Origin: JACRLV01 sp045863555
GTDB lineage: Bacteria > Planctomycetota > Phycisphaerae > UBA1845 > Fen-1342
Reading direction: 5' to 3'
Assembly (NCBI GenBank): GCA_045863555.1
Contig: BTUU01000011.1
Span: forward strand, 1 to 64,000
Length of the DNA: 64,000 nucleotides
Under the pieces are notes generated by a model, which did no database searches, had not been told where the DNA came from, and was given only the letters and a program-made list of their open reading frames with translations. The position numbers and the translations under genes are program-made. Position 1 is the first letter of the stretch, and the number at the start of each line of letters is the position of its first letter. Below, piece by piece: positions 24,218-33,000 of this stretch.

Positions 24218-25815
24218 CCGCCTCCATTCGAATCGACCTGAAGCGACGCGGAAAGGGCGTCGAGAAACTCCTCGATCGGGTCTCCTCCGACCGGATACCG
24301 CTTACGAACGATCAGGAGAGGACCAAGCCCGGTAAGGCTCCCGACGCCGCCGTTGACTTCCCATTCATCCGGCGCCAGCGAGTTCGTCAGCAACAGCTCC
24401 AGGCTGACAGTAATCGAGTAATTCGTGGAGTGACCGCTGCAGATGAACGGTATCCCGTCCACGGGCTGCGAACCCGGCCGTGTTGCGGGTTTCGATGACG
24501 GGCTGGGGAGTCGTTCCCACCAGGCATCCTCGGCGAACAAAAGGTCCGTGACCGCGTAAATGCGCGTCTCCGCGAGTGCGCCCAATTCGCGGGAGATGTG
24601 AATGCCCGTCGGGCGAATCTGCGCGAAGAGTCGGACTTCCACGCCGCCAGCCTCGTCGAGAATAAGCCGCAGATATCGCTCGCCGTTCAGTGTCCGCACG
24701 AGGATGGTGATTGGTTTATCGGAGTCGATGCCGGCATCGCTGAGGTCGTCCCAGTGGACAATTACAGGGATCCCGATTCCGCCGCTGAATGCGTCGATCA
24801 CGTTATCCAGCGCTGGGTCGAAAATGCACGTGGGCGCGTCGAACGGCCGTCCCAATATCTCGGCGAATCGCGACTGCGACGCCGAGCGATCACAGTAGGC
24901 GGGATGGTGCACGGGGTAACGAGTCGCCAGTTGCGTCGCGGGCCAGGTAGCGAGCGGTCGGGAGGCTGCGAGACCGGCCGGATCATGTGAGTTCGTATCT
25001 GCGACCGCCCGGCGGAGCGAGCGAAGAAGCCCGACGATCTCCGCGTGAACGGCATGCGTCGCGCGAACGACCATTGTCGAACCGAACAGTTGGAAGCTGC
25101 CCACGCCGCCGTTGACTTCCCAGCAGTCCGGCGAGACGCCTTGACTCATGATCCGTTGGAGCGACTCGGACGCCAGTTGGCTCAGGTCGATGTACTCGCG
25201 GTCGATTTCAAGCCACTGTTGGCCGTTCTGCGCGAGGTAACTCCGAGTCATCGCTTCGTTTTCCCATTGTCCGAAGCGCTGCCGCCAGCGGATGTCGAAC
25301 TCGAGCAGATCGCCGACCGGGTAGCAGCGCGTGAGCGTTCGCTCGGGTTTTTCGGCTTGTGTGCGAGTCGTGATTCGTAGCGAGTCATACGCCACGGTCA
25401 GGGCGCCATCCGGCCTGAGGACCTCGCAAATGGCGTCCAGCACGTGCCGGAGTTCAAGATCGCGCACGCGGTACGAAATCGGGGTTTCCCGATCAATTCC
25501 CAGGTCGTTGATGACGCCCCAGTCCACACCGATCGGAATCTCGGCTTGCGCCTTGATCGAGTCGATGGCAGCGGCGAGCGGCGTGTTGGTGAAGTCGACT
25601 GCATTGAGTGGTTGGTCAAGCGCTTTGGCCTGTAGTTCTTCGGACGCGCGCGGCGCGGGGAACCAGAGCGTCGGGTGGGGAATCGGCGAACCGGCTGTCT
25701 GCGTGGCCGGGTGGCTCGCCGGAAGCGTGACCGGCCGGGACTGGGCGAGCGCGGCCGTGACGAACAGGGCGGCGAGTGCGGTGGCCGCGGGTCGGAGCTG
25801 ATAGCGAGCGGGCAT
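24214..25815 (-). CDS. Secreted STN-like tandem-domain protein, first paralogue
   Basis: The start at 25815 is clear: AAGGAGG lies eight bases upstream and a signal peptide follows (ending AALAQ, near residue 25). The 533-residue protein has the same two-module layout as the next gene. STN-like segments lie near 75 and 350 (for example TPLAAAIDSIKAQAEIPIGV), and WEVNGGVGS motifs near 232 and 485. Tandem duplication within the operon is the simplest origin. Two proline- and threonine-rich linkers contain degenerate ATxP-like repeats. Function unknown. Confidence 0.75.
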   Translation of the reverse strand: MPARYQLRPAATALAALFVTAALAQSRPVTLPASHPATQTAGSPIPHPTLWFPAPRASEELQAKALDQPLNAVDFTNTPLAAAIDSIKAQAEIPIGVDWGVINDLGIDRETPISYRVRDLELRHVLDAICEVLRPDGALTVAYDSLRITTRTQAEKPERTLTRCYPVGDLLEFDIRWRQRFGQWENEAMTRSYLAQNGQQWLEIDREYIDLSQLASESLQRIMSQGVSPDCWEVNGGVGSFQLFGSTMVVRATHAVHAEIVGLLRSLRRAVADTNSHDPAGLAASRPLATWPATQLATRYPVHHPAYCDRSASQSRFAEILGRPFDAPTCIFDPALDNVIDAFSGGIGIPVIVHWDDLSDAGIDSDKPITILVRTLNGERYLRLILDEAGGVEVRLFAQIRPTGIHISRELGALAETRIYAVTDLLFAEDAWWERLPSPSSKPATRPGSQPVDGIPFICSGHSTNYSITVSLELLLTNSLAPDEWEVNGGVGSLTGLGPLLIVRKRYPVGGDPIEEFLDALSASLQVDSNGGG

Positions 25816-26034
25816 CGCGTCGGCCTCCTTGGGGAAAACCCGCGCCTTTTTGGCGGGTTCTGGTGAGTTTCTGCCCGTCGGCGGAGGCGAGTGTGCTGCC
25901 GGTCCGCCGGAAGGAGCGACTCTGTCAGATTCCCATCGCGTGCGTACCTGTATTATTCGTCGAAAAACGGGGGAGTGGTAGGGAAGGGCCCAGGAAACCG
26001 GGCGATGGGCGGGGCCTGGAACACCCGGCATCGG

Positions 26035-26047
26035 TATATTGGCGATC
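26035..26047 (+). promoter_or_regulatory. -10 box of a probable leaderless transcript
   Basis: TATATT (26035-26040) ends seven bases before the ATG at 26048. No ribosome binding site is present. A second AT-rich box, TATTAT (25951-25956), lies further upstream and could serve a longer transcript. Confidence 0.4.
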
Positions 26048-26482
26048 ATGCGAGACGACGAATTGCTGGCCGGGTTCGAGGCGTGCACGCTCCCGGAAGC
26101 GGAGTGGACGCACCGGGCGCACGTACGCGTCGCGTATCTCTACGTGAAGCGGTACGGCTTTGACGCCGCGCTGGCCCGGCTGCGCGAGCGGATCCAGGCC
26201 TACAACACGTCGATCGGCGGCGAGGACACGCCGACGTCGGGCTACAACGAGACGACGACGCATGCGCTGCTGCACCTCGTTGCCGCGGTGATGATGCACT
26301 ACGAGGCGGCGTTTCCAACGGCCGACTCGAGAGAATTCTGCGATACACACCCACAGCTCATGACCAAGCACGCGCTGCGGTTTTTCTATTCGCCGGCGCG
26401 GCGGATGGACCCGCGGGCCAAGCGGGAGTTTGTGGAACCGGACCTGACGCCGCTGCCGCCGCGGATCCGCGCGAGTGAGTAG
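26048..26482 (+). CDS. Conserved small cytoplasmic protein with a WTHRAHV motif
   Basis: The 144-residue protein has a compact helical look and several conserved-looking polar motifs: EWTHRAHVRVAYLYV (near 19-33), YNETTTHALLHLVAA (near 66-80) and a C-terminal FYSPARRMDPRAKREFVEPD. I recall similar proteins of unknown function in many bacteria but cannot name the family. His and Glu residues in these motifs could form a metal or active site. The ATG is preferred to a TTG at 26039. It is divergent from the STN-like operon and is followed after 12 bases by a zinc-ribbon gene. Confidence 0.75.
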   Translation: MRDDELLAGFEACTLPEAEWTHRAHVRVAYLYVKRYGFDAALARLRERIQAYNTSIGGEDTPTSGYNETTTHALLHLVAAVMMHYEAAFPTADSREFCDTHPQLMTKHALRFFYSPARRMDPRAKREFVEPDLTPLPPRIRASE

Positions 26483-26494
26483 GTTGGAGCGGAG

Positions 26495-26980
26495 ATGCCA
26501 GCGCCTCCCGTGGTTCAGCGCCGAGTTCTCCGATGGGAGGCGGCATCCGTCATTTGCGAACTCGCGGGCGTCGCACTGCTGTTCATCAGCGTTTGCGCCG
26601 GTGTGTCACCGATCTTTTACCTCTGGGCGTTCTTCTTTGCGACGTTCCTGTTTGCCAGCTGGCGAGCCGGTTCGCGGAGGAAGCACTTCGCGGGGCTTGC
26701 CGTCGAGCACTCGTTCCAGTTGTGCGGGAACTGTGCTTATCCTCTCCACGCGATAATCGAGGCGACGCGGCCGGAGCGCATTCGCTGTCCCGAATGCGGC
26801 ACTGAGGCGTCCGTCGCGGGGCTCGAAGCGGAGTGGCGGGAGCAGTTCGAAATCAAACCGGCGCCGCCGAAGCCGTTCCTCCCGGCGTCGAAGTGGGCGC
26901 TGGCCGCGTGCGTTGCCGGAATCGTCGCCTGCGTCGCGCTGATCGGGTACCTCGTCGCGGACACGTTCCAGCGGCCGTGA
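26495..26980 (+). CDS. Membrane protein with zinc ribbon
   Basis: The 161-residue protein has two N-terminal membrane segments (about 20-55), a zinc ribbon CGNCAYPLH...RIRCPECG (near 77-102), and a C-terminal membrane helix (about 132-155). The ribbon would face the cytoplasm if both ends are inside. A GGAG lies five bases before the ATG. Ribbons of this CxxCxYxL...CPECG kind recur in small planctomycete membrane proteins whose role is unknown. The gene begins a run with another ribbon protein and a small membrane protein. Confidence 0.75.
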   Translation: MPAPPVVQRRVLRWEAASVICELAGVALLFISVCAGVSPIFYLWAFFFATFLFASWRAGSRRKHFAGLAVEHSFQLCGNCAYPLHAIIEATRPERIRCPECGTEASVAGLEAEWREQFEIKPAPPKPFLPASKWALAACVAGIVACVALIGYLVADTFQRP

Positions 26981-27047
26981 GGCTCGCACCGGCGTGGTCC
27001 AATTGCATACTCCCAGCGGCAAAGGTCGTCGGCGGGAGGCTCTGTCG

Positions 27048-27605
27048 ATGCTGGATCGACGAATTATCGAACTGACGCGCGAAATCCGCGAGCTATACGC
27101 GAGGAACTGCGCGCTGGCTGATAAGTTGAACCGGTCCATCGTGGCCGATCAGGAAAGCGTCAGACGCGCCTGCCGGGGGCGGGAGAGCCCGATCCCCGAG
27201 TTGAATCGATTCCCGGATGTCTTTGCACGCAGCGATGCGATGCACAAGGCGCTGAAAGATCCAACGGTCTCGATGCACAACGGGCTGTTTCAGTTCGCCT
27301 GCTGGGTCACCATCGCGATGGTCACGTGGCAGGTCCTGGCGATCCCCAACGGGATGGTCGTCGCGCTTGCGATCGTCCCGATCCTCGCGGGCATCGCGTT
27401 TCTTTTCCATCAACGGTTCATCCTCGGCGGCGGCGTATTTCGGCGGCGGCTGCGCGAACAGCTCGTCGCCAGCGGCGTGCCGCTGTGTCTGGAATGCGGC
27501 TACGACCTGCGCGGGCAGCTCGAGCCGCGCTGTCCTGAATGTGGACGTGCCGCGCCGCGGCCGCAGCCCGCGCCGGCCAAAGGGGAGGCGTGCCATGTCC
27601 GGTGA
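27048..27605 (+). CDS. Membrane protein with N-terminal coiled coil and C-terminal zinc ribbon
   Basis: The 185-residue protein starts at the ATG after GGGAGG (eight bases away); the longer frame from 26994 has no ribosome binding site. An N-terminal coiled coil (about 1-35, LDRRIIELTREIREL) is followed by two membrane segments (about 78-120) and a zinc ribbon CLECGYDLRGQLEPRCPECG (near 146-165). It is closely related in plan to the preceding gene. Its 3' end overlaps the next gene by 11 bases, so the two are translated together. Confidence 0.75.
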   Translation: MLDRRIIELTREIRELYARNCALADKLNRSIVADQESVRRACRGRESPIPELNRFPDVFARSDAMHKALKDPTVSMHNGLFQFACWVTIAMVTWQVLAIPNGMVVALAIVPILAGIAFLFHQRFILGGGVFRRRLREQLVASGVPLCLECGYDLRGQLEPRCPECGRAAPRPQPAPAKGEACHVR

Positions 27606-27810
27606 GAAGCTCGTCGACGTGCTGATCGACATCCGCAATCATCAGCGCGAGCAGATGCAGACCTTCGAGCAGGCGGTCCGGAGCCAGCAGGAGTACATCG
27701 ATCTCCAGCGCCGGGGCCGGTCGACGTTCCTTTTCATGGTCTTTGCCCCGTGGGGCTGTCTGGCGCTGCTGTTCGCGCACATGCTCTTCGAAGGGTCGGT
27801 GTTCGGGTGA
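27595..27810 (+). CDS. Small membrane protein with N-terminal helix
   Basis: The 71-residue product (MSGEKLVDVLIDIRNHQ) starts 11 bases inside the end of the preceding gene, after a strong AGGGGAGG. It has an amphipathic N-terminal helix (about 1-42) and one C-terminal membrane segment (TFLFMVFAPWGCLALLFAHML). It probably partners the zinc-ribbon membrane protein. Function unknown. Confidence 0.65.
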   Translation: MSGEKLVDVLIDIRNHQREQMQTFEQAVRSQQEYIDLQRRGRSTFLFMVFAPWGCLALLFAHMLFEGSVFG

Positions 27811-27825
27811 TGCGGCGCGCGACGT

Positions 27826-27837
27826 TACGATCTGTGC
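27826..27837 (+). promoter_or_regulatory. -10 box of a probable leaderless transcript
   Basis: TACGAT (27826-27831) ends six bases before the ATG of the lipoprotein gene. No ribosome binding site is present. Confidence 0.35.
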
Positions 27838-28833
27838 ATGCGTCGCCCATTCAGCCGAACCGCGAGCCTCCTTGCAGCGATCTCCCTGACCGCGCTCCTC
27901 GCGGGCTGCGCGGCTTCGCAGTCCAGCGCCGGCTGGCCGGCTGAGCTGGTCGCGGCCGCCGAGCCGCTGCTGGCGCTCGACCCGGATACGGATTGGACAG
28001 AGAGCTACAACCGCCTGCTGAGTTTCGGCGCCGCCAGCGTTGATTACGTCGTCAGCCGGCCGGCGATGGTCGAGCGGCAAGCGCCGGATTCACTCGATGC
28101 ACTGGCCGCGACGTCGCTGGCGCAGCTCCTGATTGGCCGGGGTGCGCCGCCGCTGAGCGGGACATGCTTCGAGACTTCGTACGATCTGCTGCATTTTGAC
28201 GTGAAATCGCGCGGAACGCCGCTGGGCGAGGCGCGCATCTCGCCGGGAGCCCGGCCGCGGTCGTGGCCGGCGCTCTACCCCGGCCGGTTTGACCATACGG
28301 CGGCAGTGCGGATCGACGTCGATGGCGACCGGCAGCGTCTGCGTGAGTGGTGGCTGGAACGGCGGGAGCGGGGCGAGGCCGAGGCGGCGGGGCGGCGGCT
28401 CAGCCCGAGCGTCGGCGGGGCGCTGGAGCTGCTTGGCCGGCGATATGTGGATCGGTGGGGGTATGCGCCGGATCGGAGCGTGCTACGGCAGGTCGCGTGG
28501 GAAGGCGGGAAGGTGGGAAGGTGGGAAGGGAGTGAGGCAGGCGGGGCTCCCGGCGACGAAGCGAGCGTCGCGTGGCTGCCCGGCGTTCGTTCTTCGGGAG
28601 CGCAGCCCGCGCAAGACACGCCGGCGATGATTCTCGAACCGACCGAGGACTACAACCTGGTTCGCGCCGCATGCCTCTGGCTGGCCGGCCGCCCCGATGC
28701 GGAAGAGCGGCTCATCGAACGCGTCGCCAGCCTGTCCGAGATCGTTGCGCACAACGCCCGCTTCGCCCTGCTGCACAGCCCGAATCCGAGCATCCGGGCC
28801 GCGGTCGAGCGGTATAATCGCACGCCGCGGTGA
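27838..28833 (+). CDS. Lipoprotein of unknown function
   Basis: The 331-residue protein has a lipoprotein signal peptide ending in the lipobox LLAGC (Cys23). The mature part is rich in Arg, Glu and Ala with HEAT-like helical stretches near the C terminus (ERLIERVASLSEIVAHNARFALL). An octamer array at 28503-28530 is translated in frame as GGKVGRWEG and interrupts the middle of the protein. Function unknown. Confidence 0.75.
   Translation: MRRPFSRTASLLAAISLTALLAGCAASQSSAGWPAELVAAAEPLLALDPDTDWTESYNRLLSFGAASVDYVVSRPAMVERQAPDSLDALAATSLAQLLIGRGAPPLSGTCFETSYDLLHFDVKSRGTPLGEARISPGARPRSWPALYPGRFDHTAAVRIDVDGDRQRLREWWLERRERGEAEAAGRRLSPSVGGALELLGRRYVDRWGYAPDRSVLRQVAWEGGKVGRWEGSEAGGAPGDEASVAWLPGVRSSGAQPAQDTPAMILEPTEDYNLVRAACLWLAGRPDAEERLIERVASLSEIVAHNARFALLHSPNPSIRAAVERYNRTPR
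28503..28530. repeat. Octamer array inside the lipoprotein gene
   Basis: GGGAAGGT-type octamers (the complement of TTCCCACC) repeat about three times in frame within the lipoprotein gene. It is the same unit family as the array at 15315. Confidence 0.6.
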
Positions 28834-28974
28834 GCAGCGTATTTGGCCGCGCGGCACGGTTCGCAGGCCGGGCTCGCGGCGACGGAGCGGCCGCTGATGG
28901 ATCGAAAGGCATCCGGTCACCGGGAGCCCGGCCCGCCGGCTCACGCGACGGCATCGAGCAATGGAGTGCACGCG

Positions 28975-29649
28975 ATGCGCGGCTGGCGTCCCATCCTGAT
29001 CGCATTGATCCTCGGCGGCGCGGGCACGGCCTGGTGGTTGAGCGGCAGCGAAGCGCGCCGGCTCCAGGCCGAGAACGACCAGTTGAAGGCCGAGCGCGAC
29101 CGCCTCGAAGACTACGCCAAACGCCTGGCCGCGAGCCGCCGTGTGGCGCAGCTCACGGTCACTGGCCAGTCGCGCGGCGACGACGGAAAGACGCGGACGC
29201 GGCTCCTCTGGCAGGAGATCGGCGACGCGGACGTGCGCGGCGCGCCGTACGAGATCGAGGTCACCGGTTCGCAGGTCTATATCGAAGCGCTGGTGCTGAA
29301 ATTCGACCTGCGGCTCGTCGCCGAGGGGGATGCGGCGCGCGGCACGAGCTTGGCGATGTTTCGCCGCGCGTTCGGAGATGAACAGGCCAGCGAAACCGGG
29401 GCGGACCTCGACCGCGCCCGCCCGCCGCGCCTCGTCGAACACCCCGACGCCGCCGCGGCCGCGACGGCGGCGGAACTCTGGGGAAAATTCTGGCAGCTTG
29501 TCGATGACCCCGCGCAGGCCAGGCGTCTGGGCGTGCGGATCGCACAATGCGAAGCGCCCTCGGCGCCGATGAAGCCGGGCCAGGTTTGGGAGGTCTGCCT
29601 CGACGCGGCCGGGGGGCTGAACCTGCGGAAAATCGCCGAAGAACGGTGA
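28975..29649 (+). CDS. Membrane-anchored protein with short coiled coil
   Basis: The 224-residue product starts at the ATG of MRGWRPILIAL, eight bases after GGAG; the longer frame from 28843 overlaps no useful feature. A membrane anchor (about 5-24) is followed by a coiled coil (ARRLQAENDQLKAERDRLEDYAK split near 30-55) and a beta-rich domain (about 60-224) with no motif I recognise. It converges on the 20-haem cytochrome gene, 30 bases away. Function unknown. Confidence 0.75.
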   Translation: MRGWRPILIALILGGAGTAWWLSGSEARRLQAENDQLKAERDRLEDYAKRLAASRRVAQLTVTGQSRGDDGKTRTRLLWQEIGDADVRGAPYEIEVTGSQVYIEALVLKFDLRLVAEGDAARGTSLAMFRRAFGDEQASETGADLDRARPPRLVEHPDAAAAATAAELWGKFWQLVDDPAQARRLGVRIAQCEAPSAPMKPGQVWEVCLDAAGGLNLRKIAEER

Positions 29650-29679
29650 CATTGCCCCGCAGCGCGACGCTGTCAAACC

Positions 29680-32600
29680 CTACCGCAGCGTGACCGCCCC
29701 GCGATTCCGCGTCGGATCGTGAAAGTAGAGGTACCGCCGCAGCGCATCCGTTCCGTGGCAGTCGATGCACACGTTCGGCCCTTCGAATTGACGGATCTGC
29801 ACGCGCAGGCTGCGCGGGTCGGCATCCGGCGCGGCGGCGAGCAGCCCGTCGCGCCCATGGGGCAGGTGGCACGTCCGGCAGCCGATGTGGCCGGTGGGGC
29901 TCCTTCGCCCTTCCGAGTCAAAGAGCGGGAACTTCGAGCCCTCCGCCGCGAACATGGGGACGTCGGGATGGCTCGCGAGGATCGGCTTCGGCGCCAGGCC
30001 GCCCGACGAGTGGCAATTCACGCAATAGCGGTCCGTCGTCTGCACGAGCGCCAGCGTGTGCGCCTCGGCGGCGGCGCTCGTGGCTGCGGAGGACGGCTGG
30101 CTGTCGGAGTGGGTCGGCTGGGGGACCGCCGCCGCCAGAAGATCCTTCGGCCAGAGGAGTTCGGCCAGGGCATCCTCGGATCCGTGCAGCCGGTGGCAGG
30201 GCATGCAGCTCTGCGAATTCAGGCCGTGCGTGATAAGTTTTTCCGGCGCGTGCTCGGTCGCGAAGATTGTTTTCAAATCCGAGTGACAGCGGATGCAGAG
30301 CGTCGCGCCGCCGTGTTCGTCGAGGCCCGTCGGCTGGGACGTCGACGCCGTGCGCAGGAAATTCTGACCGCCCGCCGCATGCGGATTGTGGCACGTCCGG
30401 CAGCCGATCCGGCCGGCGTGCGTCTCGGGATCGATGATGAGCGGAAGTCCGCCCGTCTGGCGATCGGCGGGGAGGGTCTGCGGATGCGCCGCGGCCAGCT
30501 CGAGCGAGCGGTCGAATGCCGCGTTCGAATGGCAGGCGATGCAGACGTCGTCGGGATTGGCGATCGAACCGAAAAGCACGCCGCCGACGGGTTGCGTGGT
30601 CGCGGAACCGGTCGCCGTGGGCTGCGTCGTGCCGTGCAAATCGGTCATGCCGCCGGGCAGGCGGAACAGGCCGGTCAGCGCGTCGCCGTGCGGCTTGTGG
30701 CATGAGAGGCACGTGTCGACGGGGGCGTTGGGAGCGCACGCCCAGTCGGCCGCGGTCGTGCGATCGTGAGCGCTGCCCCGGACCATCGCCATGTCGCTGT
30801 GACAGGTCGTGCAGAGCGTCTGCGTCGGCTCCTTCATGTACTTCGGATGGTCCGTGTTGTGCGGATTGTGGCACATCGAGCACTGGCCGCCGGGGTGATT
30901 CACGGGGCCGATCGCCTTATCGCCGGCGCATTTGCCATCAGTGTGGCAGGTCATGCACAGCCCGCGCGTGTCCTGCGGTGTCGGGTTCGGGGCCCGGGCG
31001 TAGCGGTGAAACAGGTGGCAAGCGCTGCACGGACCGCCCTCGTCCGGCGTCATGCCGACGCGGTTCCGCTCGGTGGGGTGATTGGTTCGGAGATCGTGCG
31101 ACGTGCCCGCGATCGATGCGCGGTCGGAATGGCACTGGAGGCACATCTGGCCGTCGCGCAGGTCCTTCGCGAGCAGAAACCGGTCGGCCTTGCCATGGTG
31201 CAGCTTGTGGCAGGAAAGGCAGATCAGCTTGCCCTCGGGGCTGAGCCGCGTGCCCATGTCCTCAACGGCGGCGCGCTGCTCGGCATTGACCATCGCTTCC
31301 AGCGGGTGTTCGGCGTGGGAACCGTCACGAAACATCCCGGGCCGGAGCTGATCGTGACACGTCACGCAGAGCTGGTTCGAGGTCACACCCAGCACGAGCA
31401 GATGGTCATTGCTGGCCCCGTGCGGCGTGTGGCAGACCTGGCAGGTGAGCTCGCGCGGATTCGGGCCGACCTTCGCCCCGGCGTCGATCAGCGCCTGGGG
31501 CACGAGCCACGGCATGCCGCCGGTCGGGTGCGTTCCGAGCATCGGGCCGCGCGTCTTGTCGACGTGGCAGGAGGCGCAGAGTTCGCTCGCCTGGTTGGGA
31601 ACGCGCAGCATGACCGCCTTGCGGAAGTCGCCGCGCGGCGCGTCCGTCGTGTGGGCCGAATGGCACGTCCGGCAGGCGAGTTTCCCGTCGACGAGCGGCA
31701 GAAACTGGGGCACGGTGATGTCCGCCGGTGGGACAATGCCCGTCTGGTGGCCGTGCTCGTCCCACACGCGGTAGCGCGAATCGGCGACGGAGCCGTCGTG
31801 GCACGAGAAACAGATGGCCTCGCTCGACGCCGGGGGCTCGTCGCGCCGGCCGACCGGCCGCGGCATGAGCGGCGAGTCGCGCTCCTCGGAGAACGGAGGA
31901 AGCCAGTCGATGTGGCAGACCGTGCAGGACTGGTCCTGTTGACCGGAGAGTTTTGGCGCCTGCGGGCGGGGAGACGGCGCGGGGCGCTGGAACCCCTCGA
32001 ACTCGACCCGCGCGACGCGTCCGCCGCGCGACTCCACGACGTACAGGACGTTCTCAGCGCCGAACGTGAGCCCCGCGGGGCTCTCGAAACGCAGCACACC
32101 GCCGTCGGCCGATTCCAGCGCGCCGATCCATGATCCGTCGCTTCGGAATACCTGCACGACTCCCATCACACTGTCGGCAAGCCAGATATTGCCGGAATCA
32201 TCGACCGCGACGCCGGACGGCCGATAGACCTCGCCTTCACCGATGCCGTACCGGCCGATATTCCGCTGGGCAGCCCCGCCGGCATCGACGAGCTGAGCGC
32301 GGCCGTTGAGCACGTCCGTGGCGACAACGCCTCCGGATTTCGTGACGGCCAGTTGATACGGGAACTGCCATTGCCCCAGCGCCGTTCCGGCACTTCCCAC
32401 CGCGGTCACGGCGCCGCTCGTCGTGTCCAGGCGCAGCAGGCGCTGGTTCTCATTGTCGGCGATCCACGCGGCGCTGCCGACCGGTACGACGGATGTCGGA
32501 TCGGCGGCCGTGCCATCGGGGCCGGCGGGCAGCGGGTAGCTGCGGATCAGGTTTCCATAGGCGCTGACGACCACGACGCGGGAATTCCCGCTGTCGGCGA

Positions 32601-33000
32601 TCCAGATCTGGCCGCGCTCGTCGAGGTGCAGCCCGAGCGGCTGTCGCAGAGCGGCATCGCCCACCGGCGCGAATTCGCGCTCGAATTTGCCGTCGGAGAA
32701 AACGACGATGCGGTTGTGCACCCCGTCGAGCACGTAGACGCGCCCCTCCGCATCGACCGCGGCGGCGCTCGGGCCCCGCATCGGCAAGCCTTCCGGGATC
32801 GCAAGCGTGGCCGTCACCGTCCCGCGGTAACCCTCGGAGAAGCTCGCACCCATCTCGGATGCGGACGCCGCGGAAGCGATCAGCGCGATAACCAGCGTGA
32901 GCGCGATGCGACCGCGCGCCAATGGTGCCCCGGCAGGGCGGGCCGAGCGTGTCGGAGCGGGAAGGTCGAATTTGCTGCGTCGCTTCAACGGCGTACCCAT
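29680..33000 (-). CDS. NHL-repeat protein with 20 c-type haem motifs
   Basis: The 1106-residue exported protein has a long signal peptide (about 1-48, ending ASAASAS), a six-bladed NHL propeller (about 55-330, with repeats such as GLHLDERGQIWIADSGNSRV), and from about 360 to 1080 exactly 20 CXXCH motifs. Nine of these continue as CXXCHxxH, the paired-CXXCH type of multihaem cytochromes. No pore, oxidoreductase or membrane domain follows. It may be a long haem wire outside the inner membrane, with the propeller as docking surface. The ATG overlaps the preceding gene's TGA by one base, so it is the third gene of the cytochrome operon. The substrate and final acceptor are unknown. Confidence 0.92.
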   Translation of the reverse strand: MGTPLKRRSKFDLPAPTRSARPAGAPLARGRIALTLVIALIASAASASEMGASFSEGYRGTVTATLAIPEGLPMRGPSAAAVDAEGRVYVLDGVHNRIVVFSDGKFEREFAPVGDAALRQPLGLHLDERGQIWIADSGNSRVVVVSAYGNLIRSYPLPAGPDGTAADPTSVVPVGSAAWIADNENQRLLRLDTTSGAVTAVGSAGTALGQWQFPYQLAVTKSGGVVATDVLNGRAQLVDAGGAAQRNIGRYGIGEGEVYRPSGVAVDDSGNIWLADSVMGVVQVFRSDGSWIGALESADGGVLRFESPAGLTFGAENVLYVVESRGGRVARVEFEGFQRPAPSPRPQAPKLSGQQDQSCTVCHIDWLPPFSEERDSPLMPRPVGRRDEPPASSEAICFSCHDGSVADSRYRVWDEHGHQTGIVPPADITVPQFLPLVDGKLACRTCHSAHTTDAPRGDFRKAVMLRVPNQASELCASCHVDKTRGPMLGTHPTGGMPWLVPQALIDAGAKVGPNPRELTCQVCHTPHGASNDHLLVLGVTSNQLCVTCHDQLRPGMFRDGSHAEHPLEAMVNAEQRAAVEDMGTRLSPEGKLICLSCHKLHHGKADRFLLAKDLRDGQMCLQCHSDRASIAGTSHDLRTNHPTERNRVGMTPDEGGPCSACHLFHRYARAPNPTPQDTRGLCMTCHTDGKCAGDKAIGPVNHPGGQCSMCHNPHNTDHPKYMKEPTQTLCTTCHSDMAMVRGSAHDRTTAADWACAPNAPVDTCLSCHKPHGDALTGLFRLPGGMTDLHGTTQPTATGSATTQPVGGVLFGSIANPDDVCIACHSNAAFDRSLELAAAHPQTLPADRQTGGLPLIIDPETHAGRIGCRTCHNPHAAGGQNFLRTASTSQPTGLDEHGGATLCIRCHSDLKTIFATEHAPEKLITHGLNSQSCMPCHRLHGSEDALAELLWPKDLLAAAVPQPTHSDSQPSSAATSAAAEAHTLALVQTTDRYCVNCHSSGGLAPKPILASHPDVPMFAAEGSKFPLFDSEGRRSPTGHIGCRTCHLPHGRDGLLAAAPDADPRSLRVQIRQFEGPNVCIDCHGTDALRRYLYFHDPTRNRGAVTLR

